Positions 1 to 8,506 of a stretch of 64,000 nucleotides of DNA are shown here, one piece after another. Location: contig CAKTJC010000003.1 in assembly GCA_934567355.1 (NCBI GenBank), positions 1-64,000 of the forward strand, given 5' to 3'. The notes under the pieces were generated by a model that saw only the letters and a list, made by a program, of their open reading frames with translations, had not been told where the DNA came from and searched no databases. The position numbers were made by a program, and so were the translations under genes. Origin of the DNA: an uncultured Oscillospiraceae bacterium (GTDB lineage Bacteria; Bacillota; Clostridia; Oscillospirales; Oscillospiraceae). The first letter of the stretch is position 1. Each line of letters begins with the position of its first letter.

Positions 1-528
1 GTTCTGCCCCCGGTCTCCATCCTGACCCCGGAGCAGACCCAGTACTACTTCCTGTCCGGCTTTACCGCAAAGCTGGCCGGCACCGAGCGCGGCATCACCG
101 AGCCCACCCCCACCTTCTCCGCTTGCTTCGGCCAGGCCTTCCTGGAGCTGCATCCCACCAAGTACGCTGAGGAGCTGGTAAAGAAGATGAAGGCCTCCGG
201 CGCCAAGGCATATCTGGTCAACACCGGCTGGAACGGCACCGGCAAGCGTATCTCCATTAAGGATACCCGCGGCATCATCGACGCCATCCTGTCCGGCGCC
301 ATCAACACCGCTCCCACCAAGATCATCCCCGTGTTCAACTTCGAGGTTCCCACCGAGCTGCCCGGCGTGGATTCCCACATTCTGGATCCTCGCGACACCT
401 ACGCCAACGTGTCTGATTGGGAAACCAAGGCTGCCGATCTGGCTGCCCGCTTCACCAAGAACTTCGTGAAGTACACCGGCAACGAAGCCGGCAAGGCTCT
501 GGTCGCCGCCGGCCCCGAGAGCAAGTAA
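1..528 (+). CDS. pckA: Phosphoenolpyruvate carboxykinase (ATP), C-terminal part
   Basis: Partial gene entering from the left edge; the frame is open from base 1 and encodes the last 175 residues. The enzyme interconverts oxaloacetate + ATP with PEP + CO2 + ADP in the cytosol. The visible stretch has the family hallmarks [15 protein letters not shown] near its start, the [20 protein letters not shown] segment (nucleotide/metal-site region of ATP-PEPCKs), and the [19 protein letters not shown]-terminal signature. The oxaloacetate decarboxylase operon follows downstream, so both genes act at the oxaloacetate node. A hairpin 40 bp after the stop probably ends the transcript. The family assignment is firm; the N-terminal two thirds lie outside the window. 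Confidence 0.95.
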   Translation, partial: VLPPVSILTPEQTQYYFLSGFTAKLAGTERGITEPTPTFSACFGQAFLELHPTKYAEELVKKMKASGAKAYLVNTGWNGTGKRISIKDTRGIIDAILSGAINTAPTKIIPVFNFEVPTELPGVDSHILDPRDTYANVSDWETKAADLAARFTKNFVKYTGNEAGKALVAAGPESK

Positions 529-570
529 TATAATACCAACCTGATTCCTCTCTTCTTCCCCCTTTCCCAA

Positions 571-600
571 GGCTCCTCCCGCCCAAAAGCGGGAGGAGCC
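571..600 (+). terminator. Hairpin downstream of pckA
   Basis: Perfect 12-bp stem (GGCTCCTCCCGC / GCGGGAGGAGCC) with a 6-nt CCAAAA loop, 42 bp after the pckA stop. It lacks a strong U tract, so termination is likely but not certain. Confidence 0.6.
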
Positions 601-670
601 GACAGGCACAGCAAGACGGAGGAAAGTGGAAGGTTGAAAGTGGAAAATCAGCACACGCCCCAGGTCTCAT

Positions 671-831
671 TGTAGGGGCCGATGCCCACATCGGCCCGCT
701 CCGGGGTGGTTAATTTCCACGCCCCGGTTGAATGGGGAAATGCTATATAAACATCTCATTTTCCCCGTTCCATTCAACGTACCGGATCGGTTCCGTGAGG
801 TTGCGGGCCGATGTGGGCATCGGCCCCTACA
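671..831 (-). repeat. R1 repeat, copy 1
   Basis: Bounded by GGGCCGATG-CCCA-CATCGGCCC and its inverse; the centre (a GTTGAATGG...CCATTCAAC inverted repeat) is in reverse orientation. Outer flanks are also inverted repeats reaching roughly 870. It fills most of the 422-bp pckA-oadA gap. Confidence 0.9.
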
Positions 832-950
832 TTCGCGTCGGACTGCGTACCATTCAACGTACCTTTGAAACCCCTTTCCATTTTCAACTTTCCATTTTCC
901 CATCCTGCTGTGCAGTGAACTCAAAATTTTTTAACGGAGGTTCATCCAAT

Positions 951-2360
951 ATGGCTCAGAAAGTCCAATTTACTGAAACCGTCGTCCGGGATGCCAACCA
1001 GTCTCTGATGGCCACCCGTATGGCCTACTCCGACTTCGCCGAAATCCTGCCCACCATGGACAAGGCCGGCTATTACAGTGTGGAGTGCTGGGGCGGCGCC
1101 ACCTTCGACAGCTGCCTGCGCTACCTGAACGAAGATCCCTGGGAGCGTCTGCGCAATATCCGCAAGGCCATGCCCAACACCCGTCTGCAAATGCTGCTCC
1201 GGGGCCAGAACCTGCTGGGCTACAAGCACTACCACGACGACGTGGTGGAGAAGTTCGTGGAGCTGTCCATTAAGAACGGCATCGATGTGCTGCGTATCTT
1301 CGACGCCCTGAACGACTTCCGCAACATCAAGACCGCTCTGGAGGCTACCAAGAAGTACGCCACCAAGAAGACCGTGGCCTCCGGCTGCATCTCCTACACC
1401 CAGAGCCCTGTCCACACCCCCAAGAAGTACGCCGAGATGTGCAAGGAGCTGCAGAGCATGGGCTTCGACACCATCTGCCTGAAGGACATGGCCGGCACCA
1501 TGAGCCCCAAGGAGGCTGAAGAGCTGTTCAAGGGCGTGAAGGATGCCGGTGTTACCCTGCCCCTGGTTCTGCACACCCACTGCACCACCGGCATGGCTTA
1601 CATGACCATTATGAAGGCCATTGAGTCCGGCGTGGACATCATCGATACCGCTACCTCCTGCTTCTCCAACGGCACCAGCCAGCCCGCTACCGAGAGCATC
1701 TACTATGCTCTGACCCAGATGGGCATCGAGACCGGCCTGAACGAGGACGTGATTAACCAGGTCAACGCCTTCTTCAAGCCCGTGAAGCAGAAGTACATCG
1801 ACAACAAGACCATCAACCCCAAGTCCATGGGCACCGATGCCCAGGCCCTGGTGTACAAGGTTCCCGGCGGTATGCTGTCCAACATGATTGCCAACCTGAC
1901 CGATATGCACGCCATGGACAAGTTCGACGCCGCGCTGGCTGAGATTCCCGCCGTCCGTAAGGACATGGGCTATCCTCCCCTGGTCACCCCTCTGAGCCAG
2001 ATGGTGGGCAACCAGGCCGTTACCAACGTGCTGGTGGGCGAGCGCTATAAGAACATCTCCAAGGAAATCAAGAGCTACCTCAAGGGCGAGTACGGCATCG
2101 CTCCCGCTCCCGTGAACGAAGAGCTGCAGAAGCGGGTGCTGGCCGAGGCCGGTATGGAAAAGCCCATCGACTGCCGTGTGGAGGATGCCAAGCGCACCGG
2201 CGAAGACTTCAAGAAGGCCAAGGAAGCCCTGGGCGACCTGGCTCACAGCGAAGAGGACGTGATGAGCTACATCTGCTTCCCCGATCAGGCCAGAAAGTAT
2301 CTGGAGGGCCGCAAGGCAGCGGAAGAGAACAAGGTTACCTACACCATCACCGAAGCATAA
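951..2360 (+). CDS. oadA: Oxaloacetate decarboxylase alpha subunit (carboxyltransferase)
   Basis: 469-residue biotin-dependent carboxyltransferase that moves the carboxyl group of oxaloacetate onto the biotin carrier, giving pyruvate. Visible features: metal-site VRDANQS at 12-18 (Asp14), CLKDMAGT with the active-site Lys178, and the HTHCTTG metal ligands His208/His210. The protein stops after the conserved carboxyltransferase region and has no fused biotinyl domain; the carrier is encoded two genes later. The frame is open further upstream through an R1 repeat, but this ATG is chosen because AACGGAGG sits 11-12 bases before it and the sequence becomes family-like exactly here. First gene of an oadA-oadG-biotin carrier-oadB operon. 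It could also be named transcarboxylase 5S-like; the oadB partner argues for the decarboxylase. Confidence 0.93.
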   Translation: MAQKVQFTETVVRDANQSLMATRMAYSDFAEILPTMDKAGYYSVECWGGATFDSCLRYLNEDPWERLRNIRKAMPNTRLQMLLRGQNLLGYKHYHDDVVEKFVELSIKNGIDVLRIFDALNDFRNIKTALEATKKYATKKTVASGCISYTQSPVHTPKKYAEMCKELQSMGFDTICLKDMAGTMSPKEAEELFKGVKDAGVTLPLVLHTHCTTGMAYMTIMKAIESGVDIIDTATSCFSNGTSQPATESIYYALTQMGIETGLNEDVINQVNAFFKPVKQKYIDNKTINPKSMGTDAQALVYKVPGGMLSNMIANLTDMHAMDKFDAALAEIPAVRKDMGYPPLVTPLSQMVGNQAVTNVLVGERYKNISKEIKSYLKGEYGIAPAPVNEELQKRVLAEAGMEKPIDCRVEDAKRTGEDFKKAKEALGDLAHSEEDVMSYICFPDQARKYLEGRKAAEENKVTYTITEA

Positions 2361-2375
2361 GGGAGGTTACCCAAT

Positions 2376-2762
2376 ATGTTTCTGACTGAGAGTATTACCG
2401 AAATTGTGGTCGAAATCGTCCCCGAGACGGTGGAAGCCGTCTCCAGCAAGATTTCCGTGGGCGAAGCGGGTATCTATGGCCTGCTGGGCTACGCCGTGGT
2501 GTTCTTCGGGCTGATCCTGCTTCAGCTGGTCATCATGGCGCTGGGCAAGGCGTTCTCCGCCAAGTCCGCCCAGAGCGCCGCTCCCGCAGCCGTCGCTGCC
2601 GCCCCCGCCGCTCCCAAGCCCACCGCTCCCGGCTCCGCCGGCGAGCTGAAGCTGTACGATGTGGAGCCGAAAACCGCCGCCATGATCATGGCCATCGTCG
2701 CCGACAAGCTGGGCAAGCCCCTCAATGAGCTTCGCTTCAAATCCATCAAGGAGGTCAAGTAA
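2376..2762 (+). CDS. oadG: Oxaloacetate decarboxylase gamma subunit
   Basis: 128-residue small subunit that anchors the carboxyltransferase to the membrane pump and helps assembly. One membrane helix at about 34-58 ([20 protein letters not shown]) is followed by an Ala/Pro linker and a soluble C-terminal tail resembling the OadG/acyl-carboxylase small-subunit tail ([19 protein letters not shown]). It starts 15 bp after oadA with GGGAGG as ribosome-binding site, and the biotin carrier follows after 2 bp. Short length and low conservation are normal for the family; operon position makes the assignment secure. Confidence 0.85.
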   Translation: MFLTESITEIVVEIVPETVEAVSSKISVGEAGIYGLLGYAVVFFGLILLQLVIMALGKAFSAKSAQSAAPAAVAAAPAAPKPTAPGSAGELKLYDVEPKTAAMIMAIVADKLGKPLNELRFKSIKEVK

Positions 2763-2764
2763 TT

Positions 2765-3172
2765 ATGAAGTATAAAGTGACCCTGGGCAACCGCATTTAC
2801 GAGGTTGAGGTAGAGGCCGGTCAGGCCATGCTGCTCGATGAATACGAGGCCATTGCCCCCGCTGCTCCCGCTCCCGCCGCCGCTGCCCCCGCTGCTGCTC
2901 CTGCTGCTGCTCCTGCTGCCGCTCCCGCTCCCGCCGCTGCCCCCGTGGTCACCGGCGCAGGCGAGCCCATCACCGCTCCCATGCCCGGCACCATCCTGAA
3001 GGTCAACGTCACCCAGGGTCAGGCCGTCAAGGCCGGCACCGTGCTGTGCATCCTGGAGGCTATGAAGATGGAAAACGAGATCATGGCTCCCAAGGACGGC
3101 ACCGTGACTCAGGTCGTGGTGTCCAAGGGCGCTACCGTCGATACCGGCGCACCTCTGCTGGTGATCGGTTAA
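2765..3172 (+). CDS. Biotin carboxyl carrier subunit of oxaloacetate decarboxylase
   Basis: 135-residue carrier. A short N-terminal strand region is followed by a 30-residue Ala/Pro-rich flexible linker (about 31-60) and a biotinyl domain with the EAMKMENE motif; Lys101 is the expected biotinylation site. It shuttles CO2 from OadA to the membrane subunit OadB. The linker is encoded by repetitive gct/gcc-rich DNA, a likely place for length variation. The domain is a separate polypeptide here, whereas in Klebsiella it is fused to the alpha subunit. It sits between oadG (2-bp gap) and oadB (12-bp gap). Confidence 0.93.
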   Translation: MKYKVTLGNRIYEVEVEAGQAMLLDEYEAIAPAAPAPAAAAPAAAPAAAPAAAPAPAAAPVVTGAGEPITAPMPGTILKVNVTQGQAVKAGTVLCILEAMKMENEIMAPKDGTVTQVVVSKGATVDTGAPLLVIG

Positions 3173-3184
3173 GGAGGGTCTCCA

Positions 3185-4405
3185 ATGGATATTGGTGCGA
3201 TCCTTCTGAATCTGTGGGAAGGCTCCGGCTTTAACGCCATTTTCTCCAGCTTCCTGTCCGACAACGGCTGGCAGTACCTGGTGATGCTGGTCATCGGCTG
3301 CGTGCTGCTGTACCTGGCCATCGTCAAGCAGTTTGAGCCGCTGCTGCTGGTGGGCATCGCCTTCGGCTGCATCCTGACCAACCTTCCCGGCGCAGGGCTG
3401 TATCATCAGGGTCTGTGGGACGCCTTTATGGATCCCAGCAGTCCCTATTTCCACAGCTATGGCGAGATCATGCGTGAGGGCGGCCTGCTGGATATCTTCT
3501 ACATCGGCGTCAAAACCAGCCTGTACCCCTGCCTGATCTTCATGGGCGTGGGCGCCATGACCGACTTTGGCCCCCTGCTCTCCAACCCCAAGAGCCTGCT
3601 GCTGGGCGCTGCCGCGCAGCTGGGCGTGTTCGTCGCCTTCATCGGCGCCGTTGCCCTGGGCTTCACCGGCAAAGAAGCTGCCTCCATCGGCATCATCGGC
3701 GGCGCGGACGGCCCCACCGCCATCTTCCTGACCACCAAGCTGGCTCCCCACCTGCTGGGCGCCATCGCCGTGGCAGCCTACTCCTACATGGCGCTGATCC
3801 CGCTGATCCAGCCCCCCATTATGAAGCTGCTGACCACCCCCGAGCAGAGAAAGATCAAGATGGTACAGGCCCGCAACGTCACCAAGACCGAGAAGATCAT
3901 CTTCCCCATCCTGGTAACCATCTTTGTGGCGCTGCTGCTGCCCGATACAGCCCCGCTGATTGGCTGTCTGATGCTGGGTAACCTCTTCAAGGAAACCGGT
4001 GTCACCGAGCGCCTGAGCGATACCGTACAGAATGCCCTGATGAACATCGTCACCATTCTGCTGTCCACCGCCGTGGGCGCGACCATGGTGGGCTCCACCT
4101 TCCTGACCGGCCAGACGCTGAAGATCGTCCTGCTGGGCGTTGTGGCCTTCGGCATCTCCACCGCCGGCGGTCTGCTGGGCGGCGACGTGATGTGCGCGCT
4201 GACGAAGGGCAAGGTCAACCCCCTCATCGGCTCCGCCGGTGTCTCCGCGGTGCCCATGGCTGCCCGTGTCTCCAATAAGGAAGGCCAGAAAGCCAACCCC
4301 GCAAACTTCCTGCTGATGCACGCCATGGGTCCCAACGTGGCCGGCGTCATCGGCTCCGCCATCGCCGCCGGTTTCCTGCTGAGCGTCTTCAGCAAGATGA
4401 TCTGA
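3185..4405 (+). CDS. oadB: Oxaloacetate decarboxylase beta subunit, Na+ pump
   Basis: 406-residue polytopic membrane protein that decarboxylates carboxybiotin and couples this to Na+ export. The conserved [10 protein letters not shown] segment, with the Asp known in the family to bind Na+, lies near residue 175, and the [25 protein letters not shown] block near residue 340. Length and hydrophobic pattern fit OadB/GcdB/MmdB. GGAGG precedes the ATG. It ends the operon and is followed by a strong terminator. In this context it probably gives an anaerobe a sodium gradient from oxaloacetate, which BrnQ and other Na+ symporters could use. Confidence 0.94.
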   Translation: MDIGAILLNLWEGSGFNAIFSSFLSDNGWQYLVMLVIGCVLLYLAIVKQFEPLLLVGIAFGCILTNLPGAGLYHQGLWDAFMDPSSPYFHSYGEIMREGGLLDIFYIGVKTSLYPCLIFMGVGAMTDFGPLLSNPKSLLLGAAAQLGVFVAFIGAVALGFTGKEAASIGIIGGADGPTAIFLTTKLAPHLLGAIAVAAYSYMALIPLIQPPIMKLLTTPEQRKIKMVQARNVTKTEKIIFPILVTIFVALLLPDTAPLIGCLMLGNLFKETGVTERLSDTVQNALMNIVTILLSTAVGATMVGSTFLTGQTLKIVLLGVVAFGISTAGGLLGGDVMCALTKGKVNPLIGSAGVSAVPMAARVSNKEGQKANPANFLLMHAMGPNVAGVIGSAIAAGFLLSVFSKMI

Positions 4406-4426
4406 GCGACTGTTTGGTAACTTTTT

Positions 4427-4458
4427 CAGCCCCCCGCAAAAAGCGGGGGGCTGTTTTT
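4427..4458 (+). terminator. Rho-independent terminator of the oad operon
   Basis: CAGCCCCCCGC-AAAAA-GCGGGGGGCTG followed by TTTTT, 22 bp after oadB. Confidence 0.93.
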
Positions 4459-4503
4459 GCGAGCGTGCAAGGTTACGCTGAACGGTACGCACCCCGACGT
4501 GAA

Positions 4504-4662
4504 TGTAGGGGCCGATGCCCACATCGGCCCGCAAACCCTACGGAACCTCGCGGTATGTTGAATGGGGCAGGGGAACGGCATAATAAATAACATTTCCCCA
4601 TTCACCCACCCATTGAAATAAACCACCCCCGGCACGGGCCGATGTGGGCATCGGCCCCTACA
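4504..4662 (+). repeat. R1 repeat, copy 2
   Basis: First of two R1 copies in the 560-bp oadB-brnQ gap; same orientation as copy 3, only about 84 bp away, so they form a direct tandem pair. Confidence 0.9.
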
Positions 4663-4745
4663 AACAAACCTTCGGCGCATCCCACTCCTTCAGTCTCGCT
4701 GGCGAACGTACAAGGGTCGTTGAACGGTACACGGTTCGATGCCAA

Positions 4746-4902
4746 TGTAGGGGCCGATGCCCACATCGGCCCGCAACCTTATGGAACCTCGCGGTATGTT
4801 GAATGGGGCAGGGGAATGGGATAATAAATAACATTTCTCCACTCAACCGGCCTTGGAAATATTCCACCCCCGCGCGGGCCGATGTGGGCATCGGCCCCTA
4901 CA
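4746..4902 (+). repeat. R1 repeat, copy 3
   Basis: Second of the tandem pair; its end lies 64 bp from the brnQ stop codon, downstream of that convergent gene. Confidence 0.9.
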
Positions 4903-4966
4903 AGGGGAACGAACTGCATCCCATTCAACGACGTGCATTCCGTATTCTGCCTGTCGCGGCCGGGCG

Positions 4967-6259
4967 TCAGGCTTTCCGGGGAACTGCCCGGTTGAATCCC
5001 ACGCTGGCAGCCAGGGCGGCGGCGCTGAGGGGGAGCCAGGCGAAGCCGTGGGCATACAGGGGGAGGGCGGTGAGAAAATCCAGGGGCGCCCCCAGGGTGT
5101 GCAGCACATTCAGAACGCTGACGATCCCGGCAGCACCCACCGTCATGGGGTAGGCATAGGGATTCTTCTCCCACAGGCGGTGGGTCAGTCCCAGCAGGAT
5201 GAGCACGATGGCCATGGGATAGATGGCACTGAGAATGGGCACGGAGACGCTGAGGATGGTGCTCAGCCCCTGGTTGCACACCAGGAAGGAAAACCCGGTG
5301 ATGACGATCACCCAGGCGGTATAGCGCACCTTCGGAAACAGGGTGCTGAAAAACTGACTGATGGAATTGATCAGCCCCACGCAGGTGGTCAGGCAGGCCA
5401 GGGTGAAGATGGCTGCCAGCAGCACCGCCCCGGCGGAGCCGAAGATCTGATACACAATGTGCCGCAGCGTCCACGCGCCGTTTTCCTGCACCGGATAGAC
5501 CCCGGAGCTGCACATGCCCATATACCCCAGCATCATATACACCAGCGTCAGAATGGTGCCCGCTGCCAGCCCCGCCTGCACCGTGCGGCGTATCACATCC
5601 CCCTTTTCCTCCACGCCGAAGCTGCCAAGCGTCGTGGCAATGACCAGGCCGAAATTCAGGGCGGCGATGGTATCCATGGTCTGGTAGCCCTCCACAAATC
5701 CCTTGAGCAGGGGAGCGGCGGCATAGTCCGGCTGGGGCGCCGTCACCTCCCGCTGTCCCCGCAGCAGGAAGCTGACGAAGAGAAACACCAGCAGGAGCAG
5801 CAGGGCAGGGGTGAGGTAATTGCCGATGCGCCTGACCAGCTTCCCCGGGGTCAGGCACAGCCACAGCGCCACGGCAAAGAAGCACAGGGAATACACCAGC
5901 ATCCAAAGGGAACTGTCGGCGCCCTGGGGCAGGTAGGGCGCCACAGCCATCTCAAAGGGGACAGAGGCCGCCCGGGGAATGCCCAGGCCGGGGCCGATGG
6001 ACAGATAGATCAGCACGGTGAACACCGGGGCGAACCGCCGCCCCATCCGGCGGGAGAGCTGATCCAGCCCATCGAACCGGGCGACCACCACCACGCCCAG
6101 CACCGGCAGCACCACGGCGGTCAGCAGGAAGCCCAGCATGGCCGCCGCCGCGGCAGACCCGGCATTCTGCCCCAGAAAGGGCGGGAAGATCAGATTCCCC
6201 GCCCCAAAAAACAGGGAAAACAGCATAAAGCTCACCAAAGTCATGTTTTTCTTGCTCAT
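4967..6259 (-). CDS. brnQ: Branched-chain amino acid transporter BrnQ (LIVCS family)
   Basis: 430-residue cation-coupled symporter for Leu/Ile/Val in the cytoplasmic membrane. It begins MSKKNMTLVSF and continues with LFFGAGNLIFPP, the family's N-terminal signature, then about twelve hydrophobic helices. The start is the ATG after GAGGAGAG; the frame extends 28 codons upstream into the T-box terminator, which is regulatory RNA. Expression should be set by uncharged tRNA through the T-box leader directly upstream (isoleucine specifier). Monocistronic: R1 copies lie downstream. Confidence 0.92.
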   Translation of the reverse strand: MSKKNMTLVSFMLFSLFFGAGNLIFPPFLGQNAGSAAAAAMLGFLLTAVVLPVLGVVVVARFDGLDQLSRRMGRRFAPVFTVLIYLSIGPGLGIPRAASVPFEMAVAPYLPQGADSSLWMLVYSLCFFAVALWLCLTPGKLVRRIGNYLTPALLLLLVFLFVSFLLRGQREVTAPQPDYAAAPLLKGFVEGYQTMDTIAALNFGLVIATTLGSFGVEEKGDVIRRTVQAGLAAGTILTLVYMMLGYMGMCSSGVYPVQENGAWTLRHIVYQIFGSAGAVLLAAIFTLACLTTCVGLINSISQFFSTLFPKVRYTAWVIVITGFSFLVCNQGLSTILSVSVPILSAIYPMAIVLILLGLTHRLWEKNPYAYPMTVGAAGIVSVLNVLHTLGAPLDFLTALPLYAHGFAWLPLSAAALAASVGFNRAVPRKA

Positions 6260-6277
6260 ATGTCTCTCTCCTCGATA

Positions 6278-6319
6278 AAAAAACAGCCCCCGTCTCAAGG
6301 TTTTGAGACGGGGGCTGTA
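6278..6319 (-). terminator. T-box-controlled terminator before brnQ
   Basis: ACAGCCCCCGTCTCAA-AACC-TTGAGACGGGGGCTGT followed by a run of seven T on the minus strand, just upstream of the brnQ ribosome-binding site. Confidence 0.93.
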
Positions 6320-6726
6320 AGAATACAGTCCTCGCGGTACCACTCAAATTGCGCGGCAGCAGCCGCGCCCCTTTCAGGCTCCAACAAGCCCTAGGCACTG
6401 ACGTAGCCTGCACGAAGGCCCCTACTGACACATGCGTTTGGAACCCCAGCTCGGAAGTGATAGGAATTCCTGCCGTTTCTCTGCCGGGCTTCCACCGCCC
6501 CCGGCTCTCTGTAAGGAAGCTCTGAATAAATCGGCAAGAGCTGGCGGCAGAAGATTTTGTCTCAGCCGAAAGTTCTGAAAGCGGAGGAATACTGTATGTA
6601 TTTCCCGCTTTCAGAACTGCACGGGTGGGGCAAAAGATTCGCCGCGAAAGCCGCAGACGATTTATTCAGAGCTTCCTAAGATCAATCCGGCAAATCCGTC
6701 TTCGTCATCGCTTTTCTATGAAGCTG
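6281..6726 (-). promoter_or_regulatory. T-box leader of brnQ (Ile specifier), interrupted by an R4 element
   Basis: Reading the minus strand: Stem I 5' strand at 6685-6726 (GATGACGAAGACGG), an inserted R4 element, then the AGAGAG motif (6505-6510), apical loop GGTGGAAG, specifier loop, the T-box AGTGGTACCGCGAGG near 6331-6345, and the terminator. Strands on either side of the insertion still pair: GAAG (6700-6703) with CTTC (6454-6457), and TTTGCCG (6688-6694) with CGGCAGG (6469-6475). The specifier loop ends ATC-A, with ATC (Ile) at 6459-6461. This fits control of brnQ by uncharged tRNA-Ile. Confidence 0.88.
6515..6676 (-). mobile_element. R4 palindromic MITE-like element, copy 1
   Basis: 162-bp near-palindrome with ends GGAAGCTCTGAATAAATCG / CGATTTATTCAGAGCTTCC, flanked by TAA on both sides (6512-6514, 6677-6679) as a likely target duplication. 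The inner hairpin core GGAATACTGTATGTATTTCC is shared with copy 2. No ORF inside. It sits within Stem I of the brnQ T-box. Confidence 0.85.
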
Positions 6727-6776
6727 TTGAGGGGATTCTACCATGGATCTCCACCGCTGTCAACCCCAAAAAAGAA

Positions 6777-6800
6777 AGGCCCCCTCCGCCCGGAGGGGGG
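6777..6800 (-). terminator. Hairpin with T tract on the minus strand
   Basis: CCCCCTCC-GCCC-GGAGGGGG, followed on the minus strand by CCTTTCTTTTTT. Between the spo0A remnant and the brnQ leader; it would stop minus-strand read-through into the T-box. Confidence 0.75.
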
Positions 6801-6809
6801 TAATATTAA

Positions 6810-6970
6810 GGAAGCTCTGATTAAATCGGCAAGAGCTGACAGCGAGAGATTTTTCACTGGATGAAGGTTTCAAAAGTGGAGGAATACTGTATGTATTTCC
6901 CACTTTTGAAACCGCACAGCCAGGGAAAAAGATCCGCTGCTCAGCCGAAGCCGATTTATTCAGAGGTTCC
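6810..6970 (-). mobile_element. R4 palindromic MITE-like element, copy 2
   Basis: 161-bp relative of copy 1 with the same ends and core. The stem differs by compensatory changes (GAAAGCGG/CCGCTTTC in copy 1, AAAAGTGG/CCACTTTT here). Flanked by TTAA on both sides; the right-hand TTAA overlaps the stop codon of the spo0A remnant. Confidence 0.82.
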
Positions 6971-7219
6971 TTAAAATTGGGCAGCTTCGGCGCTTTTCAG
7001 CTGCAGTTGAAGCTTGTCAGCAATAAGAGCGATGAACTCACTATTGGTGGGCTTCCCCTTGGTGTTGCTCACGGTATAGCCGAAGAAGCTCTGCAAGGTG
7101 TCCAGGTCTCCCCGGTCCCAGGTGACTTCGATGGCGTGGCGGATGGCCCGTTCTACCCTTGAGGGGGTGGTCTGGAAGGTTTTGGCCACCTGGGGGTAGA
7201 GGACCTTGGTGATGGCATT
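6971..7219 (-). pseudogene. spo0A C-terminal fragment (duplicate)
   Basis: Encodes [26 protein letters not shown] and the rest of a Spo0A DNA-binding domain to its end, about 83 residues, near-identical to the intact spo0A next door. Homology stops abruptly at 7220, where GTGGGCTTTCAGCCCAC (a hairpin) begins, and an in-frame TGA lies just upstream. There is no receiver domain, and no start codon except an internal ATG at 7189. It looks like a partial tandem duplication in decay. A product from the internal ATG would have recognition-helix residues without regulation and cannot be excluded. Confidence 0.8.
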
Positions 7220-7293
7220 CGTGGGCTTTCAGCCCACGCAGGGGGCTTCCAGGAGCGGAGAAACCGCGTTCATGGATGAAGCTATCATAACAA

Positions 7294-7340
7294 AAACACT
7301 CCTGTTTATTGGGCTGAAAATCACCCAATAAAGCAGGAGT
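7294..7340 (-). terminator. Terminator hairpin downstream of spo0A
   Basis: ACTCCTG-TTTATTGGG / CCCAATAAA-CAGGAGT stem with a GCTGAAAATCA loop and A/T-rich sides, about 120 bp past the spo0A stop; probably bidirectional. Confidence 0.7.
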
Positions 7341-7459
7341 ATTTGTTGGGACGGTAAAAAATGTTTATAGCCTTGAAGTACACCGAAAAACGGGGGTTTT
7401 CAGATATTCATAGGCTTGACCCCTCCAAAAGGAAAGCCCGAAACGCCCTAGGGATTCCC

Positions 7460-8239
7460 TCAGTACTGGGCCGCCTCTGCGGACTTGAGCTGCAGCTGAA
7501 GCTTGTCCGCAATAAGAGCGATGAACTCACTGTTTGTGGGTTTTCCTTTGGTGTTTGATACGGTGTAGCCGAAGAAACGCTGGAGGGTATCCAGGTCACC
7601 CCGGTCCCATGCCACCTCGATGGCATGGCGGATGGCACGCTCCACCCGGCTGGGTGTGGTGCCGAAGGCTTTGGCTACCTGCGGATAAAGCACTTTCGTG
7701 ATGGCGTTGATCACGTCCATGTCGTTGACGGCAATGATGATGGCCTCCCGCAGATACTGGTAGCCCTTGATATGGGCGGGTACGCCGATTTCGTGGATGA
7801 TTCCCGTGACCAGGGATTCGATCCCTGTCTTGTCCAGGCGGCGGACGGCAGACGTCCGAGGGCTCTCCCCTCCCCGGATCTCCTCCAGCCGCTCCACCAG
7901 GGCGGTCATATCGCAGGGCTTGAGCATCAGGTATTTTACACCCAGGCTTGCCGCTGCAGAAGATACGTATTCGGTTAAAAATGCCGAGGTTGCCAGGGTG
8001 ACCGGGCGCTTTCCCATGGCAGCAACGGCCTTGAGGACGCTGATCCCATCCTGCTTGCTCAGCATCATGTCCAGCACCAGAATGTCCGGCTTCCGTTCTC
8101 CGATCAGGCGGATGGCCTGTTCCCCATCTCCTACCGTTCCGACGACCTGGAACCCACCCGATCGCCCCAGTGCGGCGGTCAGGGCGTTACAGAATTCCTC
8201 TGCCCCGTCTGCAATCAGTACGGTGGTTGCATGTTCCAT
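7460..8239 (-). CDS. spo0A: Sporulation master regulator Spo0A
   Basis: 259-residue response regulator. N-terminal receiver domain with acidic residues near Asp11 and phospho-acceptor Asp57 (DILVLDMM); C-terminal Spo0A DNA-binding domain from about 145 containing the recognition region [18 protein letters not shown] and the conserved [20 protein letters not shown]. When phosphorylated, it activates sporulation genes and represses transition-state genes. The start ATG follows AGGAGAGG. A 0A-box-like TGTCGAA lies upstream (8399-8405), suggesting autoregulation. A truncated copy of its 3' half lies immediately downstream. This gene is the clearest sign that the organism can sporulate. Confidence 0.95.
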   Translation of the reverse strand: MEHATTVLIADGAEEFCNALTAALGRSGGFQVVGTVGDGEQAIRLIGERKPDILVLDMMLSKQDGISVLKAVAAMGKRPVTLATSAFLTEYVSSAAASLGVKYLMLKPCDMTALVERLEEIRGGESPRTSAVRRLDKTGIESLVTGIIHEIGVPAHIKGYQYLREAIIIAVNDMDVINAITKVLYPQVAKAFGTTPSRVERAIRHAIEVAWDRGDLDTLQRFFGYTVSNTKGKPTNSEFIALIADKLQLQLKSAEAAQY

Positions 8240-8398
8240 ACATTCCTCTCCTGTCCAACTAAATTCTCCCCTTTCGATAAGTCTTTCCTACCGCTTTATG
8301 CGACGAATATAATTTAGCACAAGGTTATTCTATTTTCAAGGGGATTACGTGATAATCGTTCGTCAGATTGCCGGTGGTTGCCACCGTTTGCATGCTAT

Positions 8399-8405
8399 TT
8401 CGACA
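8399..8405 (-). promoter_or_regulatory. Putative 0A box upstream of spo0A
   Basis: TGTCGAA on the minus strand, about 160 bp before the start. A possible sigma-A promoter, TTGAAA-N17-TAAATT, lies between the box and the gene (about 8311-8339). Only one 7-mer was found, so confidence is modest. Confidence 0.45.
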
Positions 8406-8465
8406 CTTTTTTAGAATATTTGACAGCTTGTAGAATCACACATTCAGGCAGAAAAAAACGACAAA

Positions 8466-8495
8466 AATCCTCCCCGGAACGGTCCCGGGGAGGGT
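8466..8495 (-). terminator. Terminator downstream of mscL
   Basis: CCTCCCCGG-GACCGTT-CCGGGGAGG followed on the minus strand by ATTTTTGTCGTTTTTTT; ends the mscL transcript. Confidence 0.85.
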
Positions 8496-8506
8496 AGAAA
8501 GCAGAA

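Noticed and set aside
942..2246. Long minus-strand open frame opposite oadA
   Set aside because: Low-complexity Leu/Val/Gly/His-rich translation typical of antisense frames over a GC-rich gene; the plus strand has a full conserved protein.
2522..4534. 670-codon minus-strand frame opposite the oad genes
   Set aside because: Gln/His/Gly-rich antisense translation, no conserved domain, crosses three real genes.
4504..4902. R1 repeats as a CRISPR array
   Set aside because: Copies are palindromic and dispersed over the whole window with genes between them; no regular spacers and no cas genes.
6625..6864. Small ORF across the two R4 elements
   Set aside because: It spans repeat termini and a terminator, has no family-like sequence and lies opposite the brnQ leader.
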